Source: an uncultured Oscillospiraceae bacterium
GTDB taxonomy: Bacteria > Bacillota > Clostridia > Oscillospirales > Oscillospiraceae
Assembly: GCA_934589155.1 (NCBI GenBank)
Contig: CAKTNP010000022.1
Span: forward strand, 1 to 31,265
Direction of reading: 5' to 3'
DNA: 31,265 bases
A program made the translations under genes and the position numbers. Below the pieces are notes generated by a model. It ran no database searches. It was not told the origin of the DNA and was given only the letters and a program-made list of their open reading frames with translations. Shown here piece after piece: positions 7,801 through 15,405 of the stretch. Each line of letters opens with the position of its first letter. Position 1 is the stretch's first letter.

Positions 7801-10635
7801 GCAGAGATCCTCCACCCGCTCCAGGTCCCGATACAGGCTCTGGGATCCCGCCCAGGCCCGGGGGACCCGCTGCCAAAAAGCCAACTCCCGGGCCACCGCC
7901 GTCAGCCGCTCCAGGCCCGCCCGGCTGCCGGGCTCCGGCATGGACAGGACTCCAAGCAGGGCCCGCTCCGCCGTCTTTGCCTGGGCCAGGGTCATCTCAT
8001 AGGCTTCTAAAGTCTCCGGTAGCTGCTGGCGCAGATGCTGGGAATACTGGCGGCACCGGACCCGGCTCAGGGGATGGTCCTTGGCGCCGCCCGCCGCCCG
8101 GCCTGCCGCCGCCAGCTGGGAGACCGCGTCCCGCCGGGCCGTCAGTTCCTGAGCCGTCAGGCTGCCGAATTCCGGCGGCAGCGTTCCGATGTCCGGTGCG
8201 TCCCGGAATGCCTCATAGCGGTTCACCAAGTCAAACAGAGTCATGCCGCAGGGCTGGATTTTATGCAGAGCCTCCGCATAGCCGTCCAGGTCCCGGCGCA
8301 GACCGGCGATCCGCTCTGCCTCGGCGGCGAAGGCCTCCGGCGATTTGTCCTTCGTGACCTCCGTTGCCTCCTGAAGCTGGGTCAGCAGGTCCTTTTTCTT
8401 AGATTTATTGGAGTGGAGCTCCAGGCAGAATGGGCCGATGCCGATGGCGTCCAGCCGCCGCTGGACTACCTCCAGGGCCGCCATTTTCTCTGCCACAAAG
8501 AGCACGGACTTGCCCTGGGCCAGGGCGTTGGCAATGAGGGCCGTAATGGTCTGGGATTTTCCCGTTCCCGGAGGGCCGTGGAGTACGAAGCTCCTGCCCT
8601 GGGAGGCGGCCTCAATGGCATAGAGCTGGGAGGCGTCCGCCGGAAGGGGCAACAGGGCCCCGTCCTCCGGCACCCGGTCCCCGATGGTCATTTCCTCAGC
8701 TGGCCAGGAGAGTTTCCCGTCCATAAGACTCCGGACGATCTTATTCTTCGCCAGATCCTCGGACCGGTTGCGGATGTCGTTCCACATGACGAACTGAGAG
8801 AAGGAGAAAATACCGAGATAGGCGGATTCCAGTACGTCCCAGCGGCTCTCGCCCATGACGGCCTTCCGCAGGATGGTGAACACCTTCCGCATATCGATGC
8901 CGTGGTCGTCCTGGGGCAGAGGGTCCAAGCCCCCCACCTGGATGCCGAAATCCTGCTTCAGCTTTTCCAGCAGGGTGATATTCATCTGGGGATCTTCGTC
9001 CCGAAGCCGGATCACGTAGCCCTGGGCGGCGGATTTCCGGACCATTTCAACGGGCAGCAGCACAACGGGAGCGAACCGAGGCTTCTGACTCCGAGGATTC
9101 TCATACCATTTGAGCAGCCCCAACGCCAGATACAGGGTATTGGCGCCGTTTTCCTCCAGATTGGTCTTGGAAGCCCGGTACAGCTCCTTTACGCTCTTGG
9201 CGCACTCCGTCTCCGTATAGCAGGTCCTGAGCCGCTTGTTCTTGAATTCCGCGGCAATGACCTGGCTCAGGCCCTCCAGCTCATGGAGATTTTCCATGGT
9301 GAAGCTGTCCGTGGTCCGGTGCCAATCCTCAGGCCGGGGCAGCACGGAAAAATCGCCATCATCGGCCAGAGCATCTTCCAATTCATCCAGGGACGAGGAC
9401 AAAATAGGCAGCACCGTCCGGGTCAGGCGCATATTGATGAGGGCGTTCCGCAGTCCCAGGTCCAGAAGTTTTCGTTCCCATTGGGTCTTTTTCGACAAGG
9501 GGCCGCCGGTCTCCGGCTCCACCGCCACGGCTTCCGGCACCGCCTGGGGTGCCCCGCTGATTTTCTGCTCCGGCAGGGACAGGTCGATTTTCCAGCCCGT
9601 ATCGGTCTGCACCCGGGCCGGAAGGGGCAGCACGCCGCTGAGCCGTGCCCGGTGCACATCCAGAATACACTCCAGCCGGTCGCCGTCGGCCATTTCCGCC
9701 TCCGCCGCCCGTCCGGCCTTGTCAAAGGACAAATTCTTCCCCGCCGCCAAGGCCGTGGCCTCCACCACGGTGATCTCGTTGACCCCCGCCGCCAGGCGCT
9801 TGGTCACCAGGGTCCCGTCATACTGTACGGATTCCGGGAAGGACCGCTCCTCCAGCCACAGGCCGGGGAAAATATGGTCCTTCTGCACCACCAGAATGGA
9901 GTGCAGGCCCATAGCCTCCAGGCAGGCGGCATACAAAAGGCTCAGATCCAGGCAAGTGCCCATATGCTGGGCCAGCACCGCGTCACACAGCCGGACCCGC
10001 TGGCCCGGCTGGCCGAAGCTGGCCGGAGGCACGGCGTAGACCAGGTTCTCCTCCTGCAGGGCAGCGTACACCGCTCCGGCCTGGCTCAGGACCCGGTTGG
10101 GATCCTGGGACTGGTATCCGTCCAGGGAGGGGTCCCCGGTCCACTTCCCCAGGATCTCCGCCCCCCGGGCCAGGATCCCCGCCAGGGCCGGATGGTTGGG
10201 GGTCACGAAGGCCGCCAGCAGCTCCGGGTAGACCCCGGTGCCCTGCCACTGGTCAAAGGACAGCACCTCCACCTCTCCCCGGAAGGATGCCAGTTCCCGG
10301 CCGTCCTTCTCCAGGCGCACCGTGATCTCTCCCCGCTCCTGCTCCGTCAGGCTCCCCAGATACTCCGGGTCCAGCGGCAGGTCCGGCTCCCGCAGGCACA
10401 GGCTCTGCCCCCCTGGCAGCAGGTCCAGATGCTTCCGCTCCTCCCGGCAGAAGCCGGGTCTGGCCGCAATGACCAATTCCCCGTCTGTCAGTGGCTCCGT
10501 CCCCTGGTTGGTCACCGTTACGGACCGCAGAAAGCGGACCTGATTCTGGTGCAGGGCGTAGTTCACCACGGGAAGGAGCTCCGCCTCCACGCGGAACATT
10601 TCCCGATTTTCCTGCGCCGTTTTCTCCTGATCCAT
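4858..10635 (-). CDS. Giant DUF4011 / SF1 helicase / Vsr-like nuclease / DUF3320 protein, probable antiphage defence
   Basis: The product has 1925 residues. An N-terminal region is followed by a transglutaminase-like segment (GTCLDLSLLYAACLEA, Cys228, His254). A DUF4011-type region begins near residue 380 (KLLDLGLRNALINMRL). The helicase core has Walker A GPPGTGKS (687-694) and a DEAS Walker B box (1306-1309), followed by VGDPKQMPPTSFF and late superfamily 1 motifs (QGDERDVILFS, NVAVSRAR). A Vsr/MTES_1575-like nuclease follows (about 1595-1700; YRIDIGVVDP, LLDGDSYG) and then a DUF3320-like tail. I recall this fusion reported as a single-gene defence system (Hhe type), so nucleic acid unwinding and cleavage is inferred. 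The start at 10635 fits the promoter at 10670-10698; the longer frame would start at the promoter -35. The gene is complete, with no frameshift. Confidence 0.85.
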   Translation of the reverse strand: MDQEKTAQENREMFRVEAELLPVVNYALHQNQVRFLRSVTVTNQGTEPLTDGELVIAARPGFCREERKHLDLLPGGQSLCLREPDLPLDPEYLGSLTEQERGEITVRLEKDGRELASFRGEVEVLSFDQWQGTGVYPELLAAFVTPNHPALAGILARGAEILGKWTGDPSLDGYQSQDPNRVLSQAGAVYAALQEENLVYAVPPASFGQPGQRVRLCDAVLAQHMGTCLDLSLLYAACLEAMGLHSILVVQKDHIFPGLWLEERSFPESVQYDGTLVTKRLAAGVNEITVVEATALAAGKNLSFDKAGRAAEAEMADGDRLECILDVHRARLSGVLPLPARVQTDTGWKIDLSLPEQKISGAPQAVPEAVAVEPETGGPLSKKTQWERKLLDLGLRNALINMRLTRTVLPILSSSLDELEDALADDGDFSVLPRPEDWHRTTDSFTMENLHELEGLSQVIAAEFKNKRLRTCYTETECAKSVKELYRASKTNLEENGANTLYLALGLLKWYENPRSQKPRFAPVVLLPVEMVRKSAAQGYVIRLRDEDPQMNITLLEKLKQDFGIQVGGLDPLPQDDHGIDMRKVFTILRKAVMGESRWDVLESAYLGIFSFSQFVMWNDIRNRSEDLAKNKIVRSLMDGKLSWPAEEMTIGDRVPEDGALLPLPADASQLYAIEAASQGRSFVLHGPPGTGKSQTITALIANALAQGKSVLFVAEKMAALEVVQRRLDAIGIGPFCLELHSNKSKKKDLLTQLQEATEVTKDKSPEAFAAEAERIAGLRRDLDGYAEALHKIQPCGMTLFDLVNRYEAFRDAPDIGTLPPEFGSLTAQELTARRDAVSQLAAAGRAAGGAKDHPLSRVRCRQYSQHLRQQLPETLEAYEMTLAQAKTAERALLGVLSMPEPGSRAGLERLTAVARELAFWQRVPRAWAGSQSLYRDLERVEDLCAHALAAEQGRSELLTRWREGFLDRDGRALLTQWKETEKKWVLAKALGQNKLAKALSADALGTVDRDAMGQDLTLLTQYQTEQAAARRLLAETGGSLGDLDRGRDTDWSGIAALAREARNSWDRLRELDAQELCRSFGGNRSLDPTLTAWCRGWEKLEENRGALYALLEVAPAEGADWFSAEGDLCRALRTEQNGLKEWITWNAAAHEVRDLGLDALVRACEAGMDREQLLPAFEKAVSGALAMAAIDAAPELGNFSGAVFNEKIRQFKETDRRLTDLTRREIYCRLAARVPNFTKEGAQSSELGILQRAIRSGGRGVSIRRLFEQLPELLPRLCPCMLMSPISAAQYLDPNRKPFDLVVFDEASQLPTSKAVGALARGENAVIVGDPKQMPPTSFFATNGVDEENLDLEDLESILDDCLALNMPQTHLLWHYRSRHESLIAFSNTEFYDSKLYTFPSVNDRASKVNLVPVDGVFSRGKTRQNRAEAEAIVAELKRRCHDPKDRKRSVGVVTFNISQQNLIDDLLNDACLTDPELERWAYEGQEPVFIKNLENVQGDERDVILFSVGYGPDETGKVYMNFGPLNRDGGWRRLNVAVSRARCEMVVFSTLTPDQIDLSKTGARGVAELKRFLEYASGKPLAQSEESLRQAGIRRQAVAEAICRDLEAAGLQTDRPVGHSAYRIDIGVVDPENPEEYLLGILLDGDSYGTAKTTRDRELAQLSVLEGLGWSILRVWTMDWWDNREKELDRVRKAVAEAKARKAEQEPPVQDKPEPRAPETEKPPLASAIRVDRAEPGAELYQAARLPQLKVPSEELAGGAYDEKLRWTVRKILDREAPITEPLLLRRLTQCFSLTRAGARVQEKFGQILLGLHLPQTEQEEIRVYWAPEQDPEAYRGFRASGQGDGKREAKDVPLEEGVNALCRVLSDQVSLSEEDLIREATKLLGYTRMGTQVEAMICAALNRALSLGRVSKGTGGKWVLSE

Positions 10636-10669
10636 GTGTTTCACATCCCCAATATCGGCTTTTTGAACG

Positions 10670-10698
10670 ATTATACCACGGCCGCCCCTTCGGCGCAA
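10670..10698 (-). promoter_or_regulatory. Promoter of the helicase-nuclease gene
   Basis: Minus strand TTGCGC (10693-10698) and TATAAT (10670-10675), spacer 17 bases, about 35 bases upstream of the chosen start. It is divergent from the glycosyltransferase promoter 43 bases away. Confidence 0.7.
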
Positions 10699-10740
10699 CG
10701 GCAGGTCTTGGAGTTCTTTGCCGATCCTGGGCGGTTTTCA

Positions 10741-10769
10741 TTGCAATTTCCCCGAAAAGCGAATATACT
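10741..10769 (+). promoter_or_regulatory. Promoter of the GT4 glycosyltransferase gene
   Basis: TTGCAA (10741-10746) and TATACT (10764-10769) with a 17-base spacer, about 40 bases before the ATG at 10817. Confidence 0.65.
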
Positions 10770-10816
10770 GATAGGGACCATTCCCGGCACCGGCCGGTTT
10801 TCAGAAAGGAACCCCC

Positions 10817-12196
10817 ATGGACAAGCGGAGCATCTGCCTCATCAACGATTCCTTCCCTCCCGTCATTGATGGCGTGGCCAACGCCGTGGTGAACTACGGC
10901 CGGGAAATACAGGCCCACTACGGGAACGCCGCAGTGGTGACCCCCTATTATCCCGACGCCGACGACGGCGTCTTTCCCTTCCCTGTGCTGCGCTATCCCA
11001 GCATCGACTCTACCAAGCTGGTAGGCTACCGCACCGGCTTTCCCCTGTCCGCCGAGCTCATGGCCCAGATCGAGGCGCGGCACTTTGACCTGATCCACAC
11101 CCACTGCCCCGTGACCTCCACCATTTTGGCCCGGATGCTGCGGGAAAGGCTGAATATTCCCCTGGTGTTCACTTACCACACCAAGTTCGACATCGACATT
11201 GCCAACGCCATCCACGGCAAGCTCCTGCAGGAGACCTCCATCCGCCTTTTGGTGGACAACATCTCCGCCTGCGACGAGGTCTGGACCGTGAGCCGGGGCG
11301 CCGGGGAAAACCTCCGCTCCCTGGGCTATGAGGGAGACTATCTCGTCATGCCAAACGGCGTGGACTTCCCCGCCGGGCGTCTGCCGGAGGACCGGGTGGC
11401 GGCAGTCACCGCCGAATTGAATCTGCCCAAAAATATCCCTCTGTTCCTGTTTGTGGGCCGGATGATGTGGTACAAGGGCATCCGCATTATTCTGGACGCT
11501 CTGAAAGCTCTGAAGGACGGCGGAACGGGTTTCCGCATGGTCTTTATCGGCAAGGGCACCGACGAAGAGGAGATCCACCGCTATGCGGAATCTCTGGGCC
11601 TTATGGACTGGGTCTTTTTCCACGCTCCTATCTATGACCGAGAGATCATCCGGGCCTGGTACTGCCGGGCGGACCTGTTCCTCTTCCCCTCCACCTTCGA
11701 CACCAACGGTCTGGTGGTCCGGGAGGCGGCAGCCTGTAACCTAGCCAGTGTGCTGATTGAGGGCAGCTGCGCCGCTGAGGACGTGACCGACGGACAGAAC
11801 GGATTTTTTATCCAGGAAAACGCCCAGTCCATGGCGGAACTGCTTAGGGTCCTGGCGCCGGACTGGGAGCGGATGCGTCGAGTGGGTGAAAACGCCCAAA
11901 AGGAGATCTATCTCTCCTGGGAGGACTCCGTAGCCGGGGCCTGCCGCCGATATGAGATCGTTCTGGAGAACTTCCGTCTGGGCCGGTATCCCGCCCACAA
12001 GACCATGGCCGAAGGACTGCTCCGGGGCACGGCGGAATATCTGGACGCCATCAACACCATCCGGGCCCTGCCGGGCCAGCTCCGCCAGGCCATTGACGAA
12101 GCCGCCCGGGAAAACCGGCTCCGGGCCGAAGATAATCGGCAGAAGCGCCAGGAGCAGTGGGAAAATTTCCGTCAGCGCTTGGACCGGTATCTATAA
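10817..12196 (+). CDS. Glycosyltransferase family 4, probably lipid-directed
   Basis: The 459-residue enzyme has the GT-B fold of family 4. It starts with a Gly-rich acceptor loop (NDSFPPVIDGVANAV, residues 9-23). Then come HTHCPVTSTILARML and FTYHTKFDIDIAN, the usual N-domain histidine segments. The C-domain has FVGRMMWYKG (nucleotide-sugar site) and FLFPSTFDTNGLVVREAAA, an EX7E-like retaining motif. These features resemble diacylglycerol glucosyltransferases, so a membrane glycolipid product is plausible, but substrate cannot be fixed. Residues 400-459 form a charged helical extension. AAAGGAA precedes the ATG. It is a single-gene unit between its promoter and a hairpin, near the acyltransferase/GT8 operon that may share its pathway. 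Confidence 0.88.
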   Translation: MDKRSICLINDSFPPVIDGVANAVVNYGREIQAHYGNAAVVTPYYPDADDGVFPFPVLRYPSIDSTKLVGYRTGFPLSAELMAQIEARHFDLIHTHCPVTSTILARMLRERLNIPLVFTYHTKFDIDIANAIHGKLLQETSIRLLVDNISACDEVWTVSRGAGENLRSLGYEGDYLVMPNGVDFPAGRLPEDRVAAVTAELNLPKNIPLFLFVGRMMWYKGIRIILDALKALKDGGTGFRMVFIGKGTDEEEIHRYAESLGLMDWVFFHAPIYDREIIRAWYCRADLFLFPSTFDTNGLVVREAAACNLASVLIEGSCAAEDVTDGQNGFFIQENAQSMAELLRVLAPDWERMRRVGENAQKEIYLSWEDSVAGACRRYEIVLENFRLGRYPAHKTMAEGLLRGTAEYLDAINTIRALPGQLRQAIDEAARENRLRAEDNRQKRQEQWENFRQRLDRYL

Positions 12197-12209
12197 CCCC
12201 ATATACGGC

Positions 12210-12237
12210 AATGCCCCCGGCTCTCACCGGGGGCATT
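12210..12237 (+). terminator. Hairpin after the GT4 gene
   Basis: AATGCCCCCGG / CCGGGGGCATT, an 11-bp perfect stem with loop CTCTCA, 14 bases after the stop. The T tract is weak. Confidence 0.7.
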
Positions 12238-12240
12238 CGT

Positions 12241-12439
12241 GTATGTATTCACCCAGATTTGCATACGCTTCGTCAGAGACTTCAGCCAGCTTTTACCGGT
12301 GAAATAGCGGACATAGGCATTTGAGGCTGGCCAAACCAAAGATGCCGCCGCGCGTATCCTCGTCCCGGACGTAGATCTCCTAGGCCCGGGAATTGCTCTT
12401 GGCCTGCAGGCTGGTTCCAATCACAAGCGCTTTCTTTAT
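12241..12439 (-). pseudogene. Decayed NADPH-dependent FMN reductase / flavodoxin-fold gene
   Basis: On the minus strand an AGGAGGTT ribosome binding site (12446-12453) stands six bases before a reading frame that encodes KKALVIGTSLQAKSNSRA, the first strand and FMN-phosphate loop of flavodoxin-like NAD(P)H:FMN reductases. The initiation codon is ATA instead of ATG. After 18 codons comes a stop, then a frame reading EIYVRDEDTRGGIFGLASL, then a second stop and LAEVSDEAYANLGEYIHE. The whole remnant is about 65 codons, where the family usually has about 170-200, so the middle has been lost. A possible promoter (TTGACT 12511-12516, TATAAT 12486-12491, 19-base spacer) remains upstream. The parentage of the C-terminal piece is less certain than the N-terminal piece. 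Confidence 0.65.
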
Positions 12440-12622
12440 AGAATCAACCTCCTGACGCGGATGTTCTCCGCTTGATTTCGACTTCATTATACCTCTTAAA
12501 GCCCGGTTTAAGTCAAGGGTGTTCACGGCTTTTTACAAATTCCGAGGCCTTGGCCATTGCCTCTTGCCAGAAGCCCGGCTTTTGTGGTATGGTTATGGTA
12601 TCTTTTCTTTGGGAGGTCCCCT

Positions 12623-13588
12623 ATGATCCGTACTTACCGTCCCTCCGATGACGCCTCTCTGCTGGCCCTGTGGAACACCGCCGGGGCCGCCATGGGCTAT
12701 GCCCCGCTGTCTCCCGCCGCCTTTCACGCCCGGATCCCGGGGAATCCTGATTTCTCCCCGAGGCTCACCTTCCTTCTGGAACAGGATGGGGCCATTCTGG
12801 GCTTTGTCACTGGCTGCACCGGCGGCAGCACTCCCCAGGGGGACCGCAAGGGCTATCTCACCTGCCTGATTCTGGCTCCGGAGGCAGACACCGACGAAAA
12901 CACCGGCCTGCTGCTTAGAGCTTTGGAGGGGGCACTCCGGGCCATTGGCCGGGAAAAGCTGGCTCTTTCCTTCTTCAATCCCATGCGCCTGCCCTGGATC
13001 CTTCCCGGGACCCCGGGCCACCAGCACAACAACGTGCCGGGAGCCGCGGTGGACTGGCCCCTCTATACCCGGATGCGGGACCTGGGTTATGCGGAACGGT
13101 CCCGGGAGCAGGCCATGTACCTGGACCTTTCCGCCTTCGTCTATCCGAAGACCATTATGGAACAAGAGGCCGTCATGGCGCAGAAAGGCTACACCGTAGC
13201 CCAATATGACGGCTCCCACCACAGCGGGCTTCTGCCTATGCTGGAGTCTCTGGGCAGTCCCCTGTGGATCTCGGAGATCACCGAAGCGGCGGCCCGGGGC
13301 CAGCGGCTGCTGGTGGGGCTTCATGGCAGTACCGTGGCCGGCTTTGCCGGGCCCATTTACCCGGAGAAAACGGGCCGGGGCTACTTCGCCGGCATCGGCG
13401 TAGGCCCTGCCTTCGAGCACCACGGCCTGGGCACCCTGCTGTTTTATCGGCTGTGCCAGGCGGAAAAGGATGCCGGGGCCCAGTATATGTCCCTGTTCAC
13501 CGGGGTATCCAACCCGGCCCGGCTGATCTATGAGGGGGCCGGATTTCAGACAAAGCGGGTTTTTTCCGTGCTGGAAAAGAATCTGTGA
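12623..13588 (+). CDS. Tandem GNAT-family N-acetyltransferase
   Basis: The 321-residue protein appears to hold two GNAT folds. The first (residues 1-150) has MIRTYRPSDDASLLALW and ILGFVTGCTGG; the second (about 200-321) has the acetyl-CoA motif VGPAFEHHGLGTLLFYRL and the C-terminal ARLIYEGAGFQTKRVF. Only the second half has an intact pyrophosphate loop, so the N-terminal copy probably binds substrate or is structural. The reaction would be acetyl transfer from acetyl-CoA to an amine; the acceptor is unknown. The start at 12623 follows GGGAGG by six bases; the ATG at 12557 lies upstream of any ribosome site. A weak promoter (TTGCCA 12564-12569, TATGGT 12588-12593) and a downstream terminator suggest a single-gene unit. 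Confidence 0.85.
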   Translation: MIRTYRPSDDASLLALWNTAGAAMGYAPLSPAAFHARIPGNPDFSPRLTFLLEQDGAILGFVTGCTGGSTPQGDRKGYLTCLILAPEADTDENTGLLLRALEGALRAIGREKLALSFFNPMRLPWILPGTPGHQHNNVPGAAVDWPLYTRMRDLGYAERSREQAMYLDLSAFVYPKTIMEQEAVMAQKGYTVAQYDGSHHSGLLPMLESLGSPLWISEITEAAARGQRLLVGLHGSTVAGFAGPIYPEKTGRGYFAGIGVGPAFEHHGLGTLLFYRLCQAEKDAGAQYMSLFTGVSNPARLIYEGAGFQTKRVFSVLEKNL

Positions 13589-13613
13589 TTTCAGTCGTTT
13601 TTACACATTCTTC

Positions 13614-13645
13614 AAAAGAGCGTCTATTTTAGGCGCTCTTTTTGT
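13614..13645 (+). terminator. Terminator of the GNAT gene
   Basis: AAAAGAGCG and CGCTCTTTTT form a stem around a short AT-rich loop, 25 bases after the stop. Confidence 0.85.
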
Positions 13646-13696
13646 CGTTTTCCCATTCTTTTCCCCAATTTCCGGGTTTTGTCCAAAGGGTCAAGA

Positions 13697-13726
13697 TTGA
13701 CAGAATCCCGCCCTATGGGCTAAAAT
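13697..13726 (+). promoter_or_regulatory. Promoter of the acyltransferase/GT8 operon
   Basis: TTGACA (13697-13702) and TAAAAT (13721-13726), spacer 18 bases. Start codon of the first gene is 36 bases downstream. Confidence 0.75.
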
Positions 13727-13762
13727 GGGCAAGAATTACGTCTGACGGAAGGGGCGGCTTCC

Positions 13763-14557
13763 ATGAAAAAAAGTCAAAACCACAGCATTTTCACTCCGGC
13801 CTCCTATGACGCCGACGTGGTGGAGAGCAAAAATCAGCACTGCCCCCTGCCGGAGGATTACTCCTTTATCCGGGAGGATCGTCCCTTTCGCCTGTGGGCC
13901 GGATTTCTCTACAGCCTGACCAAGATCGTCGGTTTTCTCTACTGCAAGGCCGTACTGCACCTGCGCTTTCAGAATCGCCGGATCTTGAAGGCGTACCAAG
14001 ATCGCGGCATTTTTCTCTTCGCCAACCACACCCAAGAATTCGGCGACGTTGTGATCCCCGCCCTGGCTGTCCGGCCCCAGCGGATCTATACCATCGCCAG
14101 CACCGCCAATTTGGGGATCCCCGTCATCGGCAAGCTGCTGCCCGCCATTGGGATCCTGCCCATTCCGGAGGGCATCCGTAGGACCCGGGAGTTTATGGAA
14201 TCCGTCCGGACCCGGAGCCGCCAGGGCCACTGTATCGTGGTGTACCCCGAGGCTCACGTCTGGCCCTATTACACCAGCATCCGGCCCTTTCCCGCCACCT
14301 CCTTCCGCTTTCCCGTAGAGGAGGGCGCCCCCAGCTTCGCCATGACCACCACCTATCAAAAGCGCCGCTTCGGACGCCGCCCCAAGGTCACAGTGTTCCT
14401 GGACGGGCCCTTTTTCCCCGCCGAAGGATTGACCTCCCGGAAGGAAAAGCAGGAGGACCTGTGCCGTCAGATCCATGACTGCATGGTTCGGCGCAGCACC
14501 CAGAGCAATTGCCAATATATCCACTATGAAGTATCGACGCCCCTTTCCTCAAAATAG
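13763..14557 (+). CDS. PlsC-like acyltransferase (first of two in the operon)
   Basis: The 264-residue protein resembles 1-acyl-glycerol-3-phosphate acyltransferases. The acceptor motif is NHTQEFGD (His89, Asp95), which has five residues between His and Asp instead of the canonical four. The block-III equivalent is VVYPEAHVWPYY (about 159-170). A hydrophobic segment at residues 45-65 could anchor it at the membrane. By family it should move an acyl chain from acyl-ACP or acyl-CoA to a hydroxyl acceptor. It is the first gene of a four-gene operon and is followed after 11 bases by a GT8 gene, suggesting an acylated glycolipid or polymer. The altered spacing could mean a different acceptor or reduced activity. 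Confidence 0.75.
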   Translation: MKKSQNHSIFTPASYDADVVESKNQHCPLPEDYSFIREDRPFRLWAGFLYSLTKIVGFLYCKAVLHLRFQNRRILKAYQDRGIFLFANHTQEFGDVVIPALAVRPQRIYTIASTANLGIPVIGKLLPAIGILPIPEGIRRTREFMESVRTRSRQGHCIVVYPEAHVWPYYTSIRPFPATSFRFPVEEGAPSFAMTTTYQKRRFGRRPKVTVFLDGPFFPAEGLTSRKEKQEDLCRQIHDCMVRRSTQSNCQYIHYEVSTPLSSK

Positions 14558-14568
14558 GAGGCCCTCCC

Positions 14569-15405
14569 ATGAACATTCTCTACTGCGGCGACGGCAACAT
14601 TGAGCAGGGCCTAACCCTGTCTCTTCTGTCCCTTTTGGAACACCAACGGGAACCCCTGCAGGTCTATGTCCTCACCGCCGGGCTCAGCTGGCAGGGCAAG
14701 GACTACCGCCCCATTTCCCAGAACTCTCTCCGAACCCTGGAGCAATATGTGCAGAAGCGCAGTCCCGAGAGCAGCATTTCCCGGTTCGATATTACGGACC
14801 TGGTACTTGCCAATCTGCCAGAGGCCAACATGGGCACCCGATTCACCCCCTGTTGTATGCTGCGGCTCTATGCCGACCGAATCCCGGAGCTGCCGGGCCG
14901 ACTGCTGTACCTGGATACGGACGTACTGTGCCGGGGCAACCTGTCGGAGTTCTACCATCAAGATCTGGGAAACGCCGAATTGGCCGGAGTTCTGGACTAT
15001 TACGGCCGGTGGTTTTTCCGGAAACGGCCTCTGCACATGGATTATCTCAACTCCGGCGTTCTCCTGCTGAACCTTGCCCGGATCCGGCAGACAGGGCTCT
15101 TTGCCCGGTGCCTGGACCGCTGCACCACCAAAAATATGTTTATGCCCGACCAATCCGCCATCAACAAGCTGGCGGAGGAGAAGATCATCCTGCCCCGAAA
15201 GTACAACGAACAGCGGAAACTGAAAAAGGACACGGTCCTGCAGCATTTCACCACCAGCTTTCGACTGTTTCCCTTGTTCCATACGGTTTGCGTAAAGCCC
15301 TGGGACCGGAAAGGTCTCCACAACACCCTGAAGCTCCACGAATACGACGGGCTGCTGGCAGAATTCGACGCCTATGCCGCCCAGAAAGGACGTGCCCAGA
15401 CATGA
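14569..15405 (+). CDS. Glycosyltransferase family 8
   Basis: This 278-residue GT-A enzyme opens with MNILYCGDGNIEQGLTLSLL, the usual nucleotide-sugar strand of GT8 proteins. It has the metal-binding DxD as YLDTDVLCRG (Asp116, Asp118), and the family segment DYLNSGVLLLNL (about 163-174). A C-terminal HFTTSFRLFP supplies the conserved His. It would transfer a hexose from UDP-sugar to an acceptor on the cytoplasmic side. AGGAGG lies just before the ATG. Its stop overlaps the start of the second GT8 gene (ATGA at 15402-15405). The two GT8 proteins are clearly different in sequence, so they probably add successive sugars. Confidence 0.88.
   Translation: MNILYCGDGNIEQGLTLSLLSLLEHQREPLQVYVLTAGLSWQGKDYRPISQNSLRTLEQYVQKRSPESSISRFDITDLVLANLPEANMGTRFTPCCMLRLYADRIPELPGRLLYLDTDVLCRGNLSEFYHQDLGNAELAGVLDYYGRWFFRKRPLHMDYLNSGVLLLNLARIRQTGLFARCLDRCTTKNMFMPDQSAINKLAEEKIILPRKYNEQRKLKKDTVLQHFTTSFRLFPLFHTVCVKPWDRKGLHNTLKLHEYDGLLAEFDAYAAQKGRAQT

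Noticed and set aside
8035..10869. Plus-strand open frame of 944 codons
   Set aside because: Antisense shadow of the helicase-nuclease gene; its end overlaps the GT4 gene in another frame and it has no recognisable motif.
12172..12420. 82-codon minus-strand ORF over the FMN reductase remnant
   Set aside because: It is in a different frame from the recognisable reductase pieces, has an Arg/Ser/Pro-rich shadow-like sequence and no ribosome site.
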